Below are positions 48,879 to 60,335 of a stretch of 64,000 bases of DNA, in pieces. Location of the stretch: positions 43,442 to 107,441 of the forward strand of contig JAJIRX010000659.1 of the NCBI GenBank assembly GCA_023853785.1, read 5' to 3'. The stretch comes from Psilocybe azurescens (lineage: Eukaryota > Basidiomycota > Agaricomycetes > Agaricales > Agrocybaceae). The notes beneath the pieces are model-generated. The model did not search any database. It saw only the letters and a program-made list of their open reading frames with translations, and was not told the origin of the DNA. Position 1 is the stretch's first letter. Every line of letters begins with the position of its first letter. Made by a program: the position numbers and the translations under genes.

Positions 48879-51800
48879 CTACTCGGGCTTGATCTTCCCA
48901 AACACAGCCGCAGCAGCGACGCTGAGCAGCACCACGCCCACCGCCGTCTGCATGTTGATGCTGTTGTTGCCGTCCCGGTCCTTCGCATGTGATGACGTCG
49001 ACGATGAGAGCTTGCCGTTCAGTGCCTGTACGACCCAATCCCAAATCACCGACGAGGACATCGGCAAGTGAACGTGGCCGCGAACCGATGAAACCCACGC
49101 GGTCGGTAATGAAGAAGCCCACGACGAGGACATCGAAGAAACCCACGAAGGAAGCACGACCGTCCAAGCAAACACCAACCCCGACCACACCCACACCCAA
49201 AAAGAAATGAAGACCCAGAACAAAATTAGCAACGTATCCTTCGCAAACGTCGAATAAAAAACACTTGCCCTGCTTTCTTCATCTCCCTGTTCATCGTCCT
49301 CGTCCTCGTCGGCGTGGTGCCCGGAAACCGAATCGCCGTCGAGATCCAGCGCAGACGAATCCACGCTCAGAGGATGATGATGGCGCCCTTTCGAGGACTC
49401 TCCGTCGTCCAGCGAGGACGTGGCGCTCTCCGACAGCTTGAACACCACGGAAGGCTCAGGCGTCGCGAGGCTCCTCTCCGGATCCAGCACATTTCCAATG
49501 CCCACCACAGCTTTTTCCTTCAACGCCGCCTCCTCCTCGCCATCAGACACCTCGCCATCGCCCTCGCCCTCACTAGCACTCCCACTCCCACTACCAGCAG
49601 CCGCAGCCGCAGCGACAGCCGCCCGCTTCTTCCTCCTCTTATACCTTCCAGAGTCCGAGCCCGAACTCTGCGAACGCGAACTCGGCGGTGTTACCAGCCC
49701 GCCCCTCGCATGGCTTTTAGACCATTCTTCTTCCTCTCTCTCCCCACCTACACCCGCTCCAGCAGAAACAGCCTCAGCAGCCCTCATCCGCTCCAACCCA
49801 AACTCCACCAATCGCGCCCGCGCCTCCCACTCCTCCCGTGCCCTACCCAATCGCGCGCGCTCATCCGCCCACTCCTCGCGCACGGCGCTCCATTGGCCCT
49901 CGACCGCCTTTTTCCAGAGCTGCATCTTCTCGGCGAGGGTGTGTGTGAGCGCATCGTCGTCATCGTGCTCAGGGGTTGCCTCCGCCTCCGCCTCGGTCTC
50001 GGTCTTGGTGGCACTAACGTCGGCGGCAGAGGAGGTCGGCACAGCAGCAGCAGCAGCAGCCCTCAACAACCCCTCCAGCTCCTCCACCTTGCGCTCCAAT
50101 CCGCGAATCGTGCCCTGCGCGAGCGCATGCTGCTGCTCCAGCGCCGCCGTCAGCGCGACCGCGCTCGACACCTGCAGGGCGAGCTTCGTCACCTCCTGCT
50201 TGAGCACGTCGCCGTCGCTGCTGCGTTCGTGTACTGCTCCTTCTCGATCTGAGTCTTCGTGGCGCTGCTCGTGGTGCTCGGCCTCGACATCCGACTCGGA
50301 CTCGGACTCCCCATCCTCACCCTCATGCGATTCCACCCGCCTCCACGCAAGCGGCGAACTCACACTCGCCCTCCTCGAACGATTGCTCATGCCCATGCCT
50401 AACATAGACGGCTCAGGCGTCCTCGGCCGCCCGACACCTAGGTCCTCCCGCCTCCTCTCCTCCGCTTCCTCCTCCGCGTTTGCGTCCTCCTCCGTTTCCC
50501 GGCGTCTGACTCTGACTCTGCTTCCGTTTTCTCATAACCAACCCCCTCCTCTTGCTCGTGCTGCGCCCCTTCAACAGAACCATGCACCTCCACCTCTGCA
50601 GGTGCCCCACGCTCGACTTGGGCACCCTCCACATTCTGCCCATGCCCATCCTCTCCACGCTCAGCACGCGCAAGCTCCTCCTCATCCTCCTCCTCCACGC
50701 TCTCCAGCTCATGAGGCACGACAGTCGAGATGCTCCTCGCATCACCATCGTTATCTTCCTCGCTATCCTCTCTTCTCTCCCTCACTATCGTGTTCTTCGT
50801 TATCCTCCTCATGCCCATGCTCATGCCTACGTTGTTCTTGATGTCCACGTTGTCCAGAATCAAGCCCACCCGCCCCGGCCCTCGCATAATCATCTCCCTC
50901 AACACCCCCACCTCCCTTCTCATCGCCTCCTGCTCTTGCAGTACGCCCTCCAGCTGACACACCCGCTCCAAGTGGCCCACGAGCCGTGCCTGCGTGTCGC
51001 GCAGCTGCGACTGCAGGTCCTGGATAATAACCTGCTGGGAGCGAGGGGCCGTGGACGTTGTCGCTGGCGTTGGTCGTGGAGGCTGAGGTGGAAGCGACAG
51101 CTGGCGCAGTAGCGGAGGACGAGGAAACGGATGACGGCTGTTCTCGCTCGGCCCTAGACGAAGTCGAAGTGGTTGCTGCAGGCGGGGCGACGGCGACGTA
51201 GACGTCTCTACGCCCTCCTTCTCCTTCTCCTTCCCCGCCGCCTCCGTTGAAATCGAGCCCGGCACAGCGACAGGCGCAGTAAGCGAACCTCCGGCAGCGG
51301 AGGGTGCAGTGGTAGCAGCAGCAGAAGACTGAGAAGGCGACGGTAGTTGAGCTACATCGGGCAGCGGCGCGCGTACAGGCGGGAGATGCGCCGGGAACGA
51401 CGGGAGATTAGCAGCTAGAGAGTAGAATAAAAAAGGAATGTCGTCAGCATATATGCGCATGGAATTGGAGATAAGACAAAGGAAAGACAACGCGACAAAA
51501 AATTAAATAAAACTCAAAGCGCATTTGGCGCAACAAAGAAAAAAAAAAACTCACCCCACCCACAAGAACATTGCCCACCTCGCCCATCGCACCCATCAAC
51601 CCGCCCAACTCCGCGCCCGTCACCCGGATGCTGCTGCCCATGCAGCCCGCCACCGCCACCCGCAACGCCCCCGCCACCCGCAACGCCCCCGCCACCCGCA
51701 ACGCCCCTGTGCATCTGCTGCTGCTGCATAAAATGCTGCTGCTGCTGCTGCTGTTGCTGTTGGTGCTGTTCCGCACGCGCAGCGACTTGCGTGTCCTGCT

Positions 51801-52590
51801 CGGTGAACACGCACACGACGCGCGCAGCGACTCTGTGGTGGATGATCGTTTTGCTGTCCTCGCCTACAATATGGATGCCTAATTCCTGTTATATGAAAAG
51901 GGGAGTGGGTGAATGATGATGGAAGACGGAGAGGAAGGACATACGACGATATCATCACTGTTGAGCTCGAAAGGATCCGACTCATGTCCTCGCTGCTCAG
52001 CCGCTCGCCATTAATAAAAGTACCATTCGAGCTCTTCACGTCCTTAATATAAATCTAGAAAACATCCAAGAAAAAATCCATACGTCAGCCCACCAACAAA
52101 GAAAAGAAAACGTTGACAGCGCACCTTTCCACCCTCCTCCCACACCTCCGCATGCTGTCTACTCAACACCTTACTATCAAAAAACCCATTCCGTTGCCCA
52201 GGCGCCGTCTTCGAGCTCGTCTGCCGCCCGATCTTCGTGTGCAAGTTCGTCAGGGCGATGTGCTTCAGTGCCCAGGTGTCGTTCAGCGGGTACAGGTACA
52301 GCGCCGGGACATGGCGTTCGAGGGCGGAGAGTTGGATCGCTGCTGAAGGAGCTGTTGCAAGGGTGCGGGTGAGGGCATGGTGCCGTGTGCCGCGTTATGG
52401 GGTAGATGTGGGGATGGGTGAGGTGGGGGTATGGATGGATGGATGGATCGGATGAGGTGGGGTGGGGTGAGCGAGGTGAGATGTGCGTGATGGTGTTGCT
52501 ATCTCTGCTGAAGTGGTCGTATCTGAAGCTCTCCAAAGGCCACAAGCGGCTTTACAGACAGACGGCGAGGACGAGGACGAAAGGAACCAT
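48879..52590 (-). pseudogene. FHA-domain, coiled-coil, tail-anchored protein (Vps64/SLMAP-like), copy C, least damaged
   Basis: Candidate first exon at ATG 52590 (MVPFVLVLAV). The FHA domain exons are 52125 to about 52369 and 51945-52054. The second is 110 nt instead of the 111 nt of A and B because one G of GAGGGACA is missing. A poly-Gln stretch and three GVAGGG repeats follow, then a deletion removes the linker seen in B. The coiled-coil half is in two long frames (51490-50438 and 50405-48879), separated by extra bases in a C-run near 50545 and near 50500. The last frame, 508 codons, holds SDVEAEHHEQRH, QQHALAQGTIRGLERKVEEL, an acidic stretch and the tail anchor INMQTAVGVVLLSVAAAAVF. Family members act in STRIPAK-type signalling. 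As read, no continuous protein can be made. Confidence 0.75.
51653..51760 (-). repeat. Coding minisatellite (GVAGGG)3 and CAG repeats in FHA copy C
   Basis: Three near-identical 18-bp units (GCCACCCGCAACGCCCCC on the + strand) are followed by CTG/CAG-rich DNA encoding poly-Gln. Copies A and B lack the 18-bp array, so it expanded after duplication. Confidence 0.8.
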
Positions 52591-52649
52591 GGTGGGATTC
52601 CGAAAGGATGGCTTCGTCACAGCACTGCTCAGCTTGGCGTCACCTCAAC

Positions 52650-55240
52650 CCATCCTGTTGAGAGATGTAGGAAAGTAAATTAGAACACAAAAGAAACAAA
52701 TGTAAACGTAGTACCAACCCAACGGACGGGATCACACGTCGGAGTGATCGTGTGATAATGTTTAGGGGAGGTCGAAACGTGATCAAAGGCCCCGGAGACA
52801 TGTCCAAACTTCTCCCTCCCACGATTGTCGACCTTCTAATAGCAAACAATCAGGAAAATTATGTAGTCGACATATCTTAGACTGTCGAGTAAAACACTGT
52901 GCTCCCTCGCTGCATCCCGTATGCCTCACTCGACAAATCTCATTGCCAATGGGATCACCGATGTAATGTCATTTTTGGATTGCAGTAACTTCTTAACTAA
53001 CTTTCAAAAGTCATACTATACGAAATATCCACAACTCGGAACTTATTCTAGCTGTCGGATGGTCTACCCTGCCTCCGACCCCTCTTCCCAATTCCCTCTT
53101 CCTTGATACACACACGTACAATGGCTTATTTCAGCCAACTTCCGATCCGACAACACGTATCCAGCATGCTGAACGGGGTACGCATCACTTCAACCCTGCG
53201 TCTTTCGAATCCCGTCATGCAGAGTCGCCTTCTCGACGACAGAATACCATATAGAGCATTCTTATATCTGTCTGAGACCGTTCCCGCGAACTTCCACTTT
53301 ATAATAAAGATTGTTTTGTACATATGCGTGCCTATGAAATTCGCCGAAGAATACTACTTCTTGAAACCTTACCCTTTCCAATTCCTCTCCACGTAGCCCA
53401 TGGTGTCTCATGGAAAATTCCATTCCTTCCCGCATACTTCTGTCGTTGTCGCGCCCACATCCCTTTGTTTGGATACAGTATGAAGCAACTCAGGGTGTGT
53501 AATTCATTTTCTTGACGAATAATAACGTATAACATTCTGAGCTTACAGCGTATGATTCTAATTCGCGAACCATTCTCCTCATTACCCGTATTCTGGACGC
53601 ATACATGCGTATCATTTGCTCAGTCTCACTCGCCAAACCCCAGGAGAATGCCCTTCTAGAATGCCAAATTAATATGTAGCAGCTCGACAGTCTGCCTCTT
53701 CAAATCCAGTATGAATGTAAGTTCAAACTTATCTGCTAGATTCAAAGATTTGATGTAGTACAACCTTACAGTAGAAGTGAGGAGAGAGCATGTCTGACAT
53801 TCCGCCACGGACTCAGAACATGCTACGCGTTCTCTATGGCATACGTCGATTAAAGCTTGTTCCAGATCGGTAAAAAATGAAGGCAGTCCGGAATAGAATG
53901 AGAGAGCACACAGGAGTATTGATGAAGGACGATGCGGGAGCGTGAGGTGCGTCATCGAGAGCGTTTATCCGTTGTTGTTGAACGTCGAGTTCTTTCGAAC
54001 GTCTTCGTCGGCTTGTTCATGCTCATCCTCTTCACTATCACTGTTTTTCACCTCTCCTTCAATAGCATATATATATATCTGATCCATAACAAGATCTAGG
54101 GCTCTCAACAACCCCTGCGCTTCAAAAAGTCTCCTCCTCCGACCAAACGTAAATTCTCCCGACTCTCATCATGCACTCGAACTATTTGTGGACTCGGGTT
54201 TATAGATCGTCACTAACAGTTTCGATATCTACCGCCTTATGTACACCATCGTCGTCTGAGCACCTCAGAATCCCCGTATCTGCATCCGCGTTGTTATTGT
54301 TCATAGGGATGGACAACGCTCGGAGGTCTAATACTATTAGCTCTTTTACCGAATCTCGTAGTTTTCATCATGGATATCGGCAATTTTATTCACAGCTTTC
54401 CGTCGAGACTTGGATTACTGAGTCTACATAAGCGGTCTGGCCTGTTATCCTAGATCCATGATAAAGAGCTTTGATTATTTGTCGATCTTCAGCAGGTCGT
54501 CAGGATATTGAACGTGACTCGTCAATTCGATGCTCGACAGATCGAGGAACTCCATCAAAGGTAATAGGCGTTCGTCCTTTCCGGCGTCTTTCCCACTTGG
54601 AGCTTCTGCAGGTTCACACCGCACGGCATTTTCTGTGTCCGTGACATTTAATTTTGAACTAGTGGTTATATTTAGCTGATTGGTGTTCGTGACATGTGAA
54701 ATCGATTCATAATGAAAGGGATGATAAGCATCACTACCATGAGGTTATCCATTTATCGAAATAAATCTCAACGGATTATAATGATAGCCGTGAACCTCGC
54801 GTGAACATGAGAAGAAGAGAGACGCCAAGACATCCTATTCGTGTGGCTGGAGACTTGAGCTTGGTCACTCTCGCAACCGTGTCAATAGGCACATGGAATC
54901 GGCAATAACCCGGCGAGAAGACTATGAACTAGTTGGAGTTTAGACTTGGAACAGGGGCAAACAAGGATATTGTGTGTACATGAGCCGAACGGCGTTTTAA
55001 TTTTTATTTAATGGCGGTGAACACCGTAAATAAGACAATTTCTGGGAAGAAAACCAGTATGTAAGAATTTTGGATGCAAGCATCGCTAAAAATGTACACA
55101 GGCGTTTCTAGCTGCCGGGTATTTTTAACAGGTGTGTCAAGGCCCTTCAACTGTCGCGATTCGGCGTTTTAGAAATTCAAGCACAAAATATTACGCACAA
55201 CGCAGTTCCAAGACATTCAGGGATGCGAAGGGGACTGCAG
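52650..55240. other. R4 spacer, no gene
   Basis: This is collinear with R1 1-2400, R2 19000-22120 (minus its insertion) and, for the first 1 kb, R3. Short frames in it are not preserved between copies, which argues against coding. It ends in the promoter of the secreted-protein gene. Confidence 0.6.
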
Positions 55241-55247
55241 TATATAA
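55241..55247 (+). promoter_or_regulatory. TATA box of secreted-protein gene copy 3
   Basis: TATATAA lies 106 bp before the ATG at 55347, in the same block as in copies 1 and 2. Confidence 0.6.
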
Positions 55248-55346
55248 GCTCAAGGGAGCCGTTGCATATCTTCAGCTCACTGAATCACTCTAAGGGTTCT
55301 ACCAAAGATAAAGAACAATTTCAAAGCAAACTATCACATAACAACA

Positions 55347-55890
55347 ATGTTCTCCAAGGCCATCTTCACCAACGTACTCGCAGTTGTCGCAATGATTACC
55401 GTTGCAAGTGCTGTACCCACCTCCAACAACGTCTTTGAGAAAAGAGCAGCAGTGGGTTATTTTGTTCCCGAATTTATCACGACTTTCAACTAAATCCACT
55501 CGATTGTAACAGAATAACGTTCCGACCGTGGAGGTCTGTACTGGGAACGTCGGGACCGGATGCGTGACCATCCCTGTCGTCTCCGACTCCTGCGTCAACT
55601 TCACTGGTGGGCTCAGCTTCCTCAACAAGGAGTCGTCGGCCGTTGTTGTACCAGGTGGTTTCGTGTGCACTTTCTTCGCGTACGTCCCTTTTTCTTTGTC
55701 GTCTTATAGAGCATACTGGTCTCATACTGGGATTTGAAACTTAAGCGACGCTGGTTGCTTGTCTCTGAAAGGGGGCTCCCAGGTTGTCTTGCAAGGCGGA
55801 ACTTGGAGCTTCGCGACTCCGGTTCCTGGAACTGGTGGGAATGTCAACTTTAACGACCAGGCGAGCTCGTTCAGCTGCAGCCCAGTTTAG
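55347..55890 (+). CDS. Small secreted six-cysteine protein, copy 3
   Basis: Exons 55347-55451, 55513-55679 and 55746-55890 (105, 167 and 145 nt) with 61- and 66-nt GT-AG introns encode 138 aa. The signal peptide, the FEKRAA dibasic site, six cysteines and the NDQASSFSC ending are all present. It is closer to copy 1 than to copy 2. Exon 2 has VVSDSC where copy 1 has VGSDAC, so substitutions cluster in the mature part. It is presumably secreted and of unknown function. A possible beta/gamma-crystallin-like fold is inferred from cysteine spacing and the ND.xSSF motif. Confidence 0.85.
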
Positions 55891-56039
55891 TTTGCATTGT
55901 ATCTTCGTTAAGGGTGATATTGAAAGATATACAAGCAGATTTATAAGGAATATAATATCGATGTTTAGCGACCAATAAAGAAGCTTCATTATGCAGCAGT
56001 TTCTCTGATCTGAAGTCGTGCATTAGGATCCAGAACGTG

Positions 56040-56575
56040 AGAGTAGTGAACATTATGCCTGACCTCCGACTTTGATCAAGATGGTACTGCAGATCTTTCC
56101 CAGGAAGACACGGAGCAGCTCAGTACCAGACGAGCTGAAAGACACTGCTGCGTCACCGTGTGAACGGGGAGGATCTTGAAGGTTGCCGATAGTTGTAGTC
56201 GTTTGCTTCATGGGGGATTCTCAACGATGATGGATGGAAAGATCCCAGGTACAGTACTGAGCCCAAACACAGTGCACATAGAGGAAGGTATACTCAAGTG
56301 CGAGTCCTTGAAGTTGAGATGGAAACCTGGTTGGATCAGCCCTGAGCCAAGATAATGATCGGGGAACAATCACCCCTAAGATGATATTAATATGGCGATA
56401 GTTATTTAAGAAGCTGAGAGGAACAAAAGCGGTCGAATAAGCCACTGCAGTTGCAGACGAGGCACGAAGGAGGATGCATATAAAGAGGACGGAGTTAGAC
56501 TACACTGCGTCACCTTGTGAGCGCGAAGAATCTTTTAGTGTGCGGATTATTGTCCGTTAATTTTTCACTCCCATG
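56040..56575 (-). pseudogene. Copia remnant, R4 copy (3' part only)
   Basis: This matches 3210-3750 and 22950-23475, but the part encoding the recognisable VCIELRL..NLMS segment is lost in a deletion of about 550 bp at 56575, where CCCATGATGAG joins ATTCGGGCTT. Only the less recognisable downstream portion remains. Confidence 0.45.
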
Positions 56576-57020
56576 ATGAGATTCGGGCTTTATCTGAATA
56601 TGTCCCATCCCTCCCCTTTCTATCCATCCAAGACACCTTTCCCTGACCCTGGTATGGCTCACCCCAGCTCGCAGAATATGTCCACGTTTGGGTCATTAGT
56701 GTCCAATTTTTATTATTGCTACCGACGCCCATGCCCATTGTGGGTGCAAGCGTTCCATGGGCACTACCGCAGCTTGAATTTAGACGCTAGGCGTTACGAG
56801 TATGCTCTTAATCTTTGATAGCTGTAGGTTCTCGCATAATTAGTCTCAATATGGTCAGTAGTTCTTAACAATTCGTGTGCTAGTCATATCATCCCAATTT
56901 CGTGCGGTATATATATTTCAACACAAAATTGCTGCCTCTTTCGTTTTATATCTTCCAAATCAATTGGCGGGTTATACACTCCGGGGATAAATATACACAC
57001 TTTCATATCAAGTCGACAGG

Positions 57021-57402
57021 ATGTCAGCTCAATGCGGTCTATATGGTGAACAAATAACGTGTGAACTTGTGAGCAAACATAGATTGCTTTGAGGAGACAT
57101 TCTCTCTGAATGTAAATGGTTATCGAGTAACGTATGTGCAGTACTGTCCAGAGTTTGTTCTTCAACCAGCAAACGAAACCGGATTTGATGTCCAGTATAA
57201 CTCCTGGAGGTCTCACTGGACACACGTCGAATCCATCGCCGCCGACTGGTACGTGCACGCACACGGTGAGGCAACGCATATCAATGTGCAATTACTTGAG
57301 CATGCCGTGGATCTGTGTTGGCGTCTGAGCGTGGATGGGGCCGATGATCTGGTGTGTCTTTCAGAATCACAACTGGAATGGCTGTTCAAGCGCAATACAT
57401 AG
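57021..57402 (+). pseudogene. Unrecognised short ORF, R4 copy (frameshifted)
   Basis: A frame from ATG 57021 (MSAQCGLYGEQITCEL) is shifted by a 2-base loss near 57070 relative to R1. The second frame, open from about 57090 to TAG 57402, reads FEETFSLNVNGYRVTYVQYC and later HWTHVESIAADWYVHAHGEA and LSESQLEWLFKRNT. Reading both copies together points to a protein of roughly 125 residues in the ancestor. The family was not recognised. It precedes the DUF6533 gene by about 440 bp on the same strand. Confidence 0.4.
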
Positions 57403-57659
57403 CTTGTTCATTAACGTTGAAACAAAACATTATAATCAAATGCCAGTGACCTTTATCGTTGGAGCATCTCACAGTCCCGCTTCAGGAAATCTGTCTATAT
57501 TGTGAATAATTATTGAAGAGGTGCAACATATCCTGCGCATCTGATAGCATCTTGTCGAGAGATGTGGAAAATATCTCTTTTAGCTAGTTGAGGTAAGTTA
57601 CTCTAGTCCTCCCTGCCAATATCAGGATCGCGCAACTATCAGAATAAATGGGGACATTC

Positions 57660-57760
57660 AGAGTTAAATCGATGTCTGAAAATAGGACCACCAATTAAAT
57701 TTCAAGGACATCTCACCCGCCAGTCATAACCCGCCAGTCATAACCCGCCAGTGATGGTTG
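57660..57760 (+). repeat. Small insertion with CCGCCAGTCATAAC repeats, R4 only
   Basis: R4 has about 100 bp here that R1 (near 5370) lacks, ending in two to three copies of AACCCGCCAGT. It lies between the short ORF and the DUF6533 start, so it may alter that promoter. Confidence 0.55.
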
Positions 57761-57839
57761 CACGCAAACGCAATTCGCGGATACTTAAACTCCGCCCTTG
57801 TCACTGGTACACTCGAGTAAACCACCCAGCGACTATCTA

Positions 57840-59570
57840 ATGGCAGACGCTACCCTGGTCAGTACTTTCCGGGACATCCAAGTCACCCAATACACCCAGT
57901 GTATGTCAATCGTGTACTTCTTCCCTAGCACACGCGTCCGTGTTAGCTCATTGGCTTTTTTCAGTGTCTGCGGAATGCATCATTGTTTTTGATCACTGTG
58001 TGTCTCATTGTTGTCCACAAGAGCCTTAACTGCGAGTAACCTTGTCTGCTAGTAATTACGTTTGATCAAGAGGTGAGTCTTTTAACAGGCATTTCCACAG
58101 CTAAAGAACACTCTAAACTAATTGTTGGGCTAGGTCAACTTGATCTGGGTATATCCCATTCTCTGTGTGCTTCAAGTAAATTCTGAATTTTTGATGCAGA
58201 TGGGCTCTTGGTCATTGGGAAATGTCTTATTCTTGAGCGTACGTACCAGTCAAGTTTCTATTTTTTGGGTCACGATCAATCATCAATCATCAATCACCTA
58301 TCAGATTCGATACTATGTGTTGGCTGCCGTGATGTGGGTACCATTTAACAGACCCCGTCCAATTCCCGCAAGTTATATATCATGATTGATTTTATTGGCG
58401 CCACCAAGTTTCAATAGCTACGGTGAGTAGAGTTCAATTCACGTTCACCCGAGCTAGATGCATGCTTACTTCCCATCAGTGTTCTTTTTCTTCAGCCATC
58501 AACGACCCTGTAAGCAAATCAACATTTCTGATATCTGCTATTCAAAGCAGCCACTCAATATCTACCTGCCAGCTGTAGGCTAAGTGATAGAAATCACATC
58601 ATTCCTAGATCTGACGCCACATCTGTTCTCTTCCCTGTAGTTGTGAGTCTGGGCAACTCTATTGCTTTGTCCCTGTTGACTATGTTCTATTTTGTTATAA
58701 GGCCACAGTTTATTTCGATGGCAAGGGTGGACAATTTTAGGCGTTGCTATGATGGCTGAAGGTACGTCTAAAGCCGACAATGCAAATATACGACCTACAT
58801 AGCTGTCCATCTCAGGAATCCTGCAGATCAGGATATACGCCCTCTACCGACTGAACAAGCAAATATTGGCCGTCATTCTGACATTCTTTCTCATTTCTTC
58901 TGCAATATGCGCGGTCATAATGGGATTGGTAATGGAAACTCTCGAAGGTGCGAACACTTGTTAACACAACATTAACACCTCTACTCGCTTAATCACACTG
59001 ATCACATCTCTAGCAAAAGCTTTACAAATTCCTGGTGGAAAATTTTGCATGCCAGTCAGTACCTGGACACATTTCTACACCTTTTGGATCCCGATCATCA
59101 GCTTCGAAGCATTACTATGTGCGCTAGCCCTGTTTCGAGGAGTGCGAATGTCTAAATCGATTGGATTCGGGGAAGGCCCTTCGAGGTCCTTTCAAAGCAG
59201 ACGTCAGCTGGTCGATATCTTGTTCCGAGACTCCCTCATCTACTTCATAGCGTATGAATCTCAACTTTTCGATCATTTATATGACAGTTAAAATAAATAA
59301 ATACAGAATTGGAGCAACATATGTTATCACCATGGTATTCTGGATGATTGTTCGGGTCTGTCACTATTGTTTCTGATGTTAGCCTTACTACAGCTAATCA
59401 TTCTGATTTTATTTGGCAAGGGCTAGATCAAGTCCCATTGGGATTCTGCATTGCATTTCCTTGCGTACTATCCAATAGGCTCGTGCTCAACATTCGCAGT
59501 GCTTCGCTTCACAACCATTCCAAGGGGGCACAGGTTTTTACCCTAACAGGGACATGCAGGGCATGCGGGC
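57840..59570 (+). CDS. DUF6533-type seven-helix membrane protein, R4 copy
   Basis: A splice-consistent start can be built: exons 57840-57900 (MADATLVSTFRDIQVTQYTQ), 57965-57997 (SAECIIVFDH), a 20-nt exon 58053-58072, 58134-58175 (VNLIWVYPILCVLQ), 58200-58238 (MGSWSLGNVLFLS) and 58305 on (IRYYVLAAVMW), all with GT-AG introns and correct phase. Together they spell the DUF6533 core D-L-I-T-F-D-Q-E-V-N-L-I-W followed by RYY. Later exons give FRWQGWTILGVAMMAE, LNKQILAVILTFFLISSAIC, FWIPIISFEALLCALALFRG, ATYVITMVFWMI and VPLGFCIAFPCVLSNRLVLN. The C-terminal tail runs into the R4 terminal repeat at 59571, so it is truncated. The role is unknown; a plasma-membrane or endomembrane location is expected. 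Confidence 0.7.
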
Positions 59571-60335
59571 GGTCTTTTAATGTTAACTTTGCTTTGCCGT
59601 TTTCTTTTTTTTCCCTTCGCCTTTTCTACTTTGTTTTATTTTGTTTTTTCCTGGTAGCCTGTTGGTCGTTGTCGTTAGGTGTCTATGTTAAAAAGACAAA
59701 TCATTGTTACATTCTTGCTCGAGTGTGTTTGCCTTGGAATGTCACTTGCTTTTATTCAGTTATTCACATTCGCCATTTCTTGGAATGATTTATGCCCCCT
59801 TGTTTCCCATGTTTGTTTACACTCTCCTTTATCTTATTAAAACTGCATGTTTCTCTATCCCTTTTAACTCTCACACTACATATTTAATAACAATTTGAAT
59901 GAAATTCTCTCATGACTTGAGTGTCTGGGCCTACCGGCTGGTTTGACTGATTTACATGTGAGAGAAATGATATGTATTTGGGGTCATTTCGTGTGTAACT
60001 TTCGTGAGAGTACGAACTGTACTCGTGGGAGTCAATAGGAGCAGATCTAGGTAACACCTCTTGAACTTGTACCACCATCATCTTTCAACACCACCTTGAT
60101 ATATTTCCCATTACACCAATGAAATCTTTGTGATAGGCCACAGTGAACTGTGTGATGATATTGGAATTTTACAAGTGTTCAGTGTCTCAATGTATGTCCT
60201 GTTTTGATATCTGCAGTGTATGATATTGATTTGTTGATTGGATTGTAGTGACTGTGGTGGTTGCTATGATGATGTCTGTGTACATTGTATTTGTCTTGAT
60301 GGAAATTGATAATGTATGTGAATTCATTGGATACA
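59571..60335 (-). repeat. Right inverted terminal repeat of R4
   Basis: This is the reverse complement of 47889-48631. It therefore holds a second, inverted copy of the FHA gene 3' flank immediately after the DUF6533 gene. Just outside is CAGTGCTACCCATG. Confidence 0.8.

Noticed and set aside
54171..54431. Open frame of 86 codons in the R4 spacer
   Set aside because: The equivalent positions in R1 (1231-1482) and R2 do not preserve the frame, so it is not conserved as coding.
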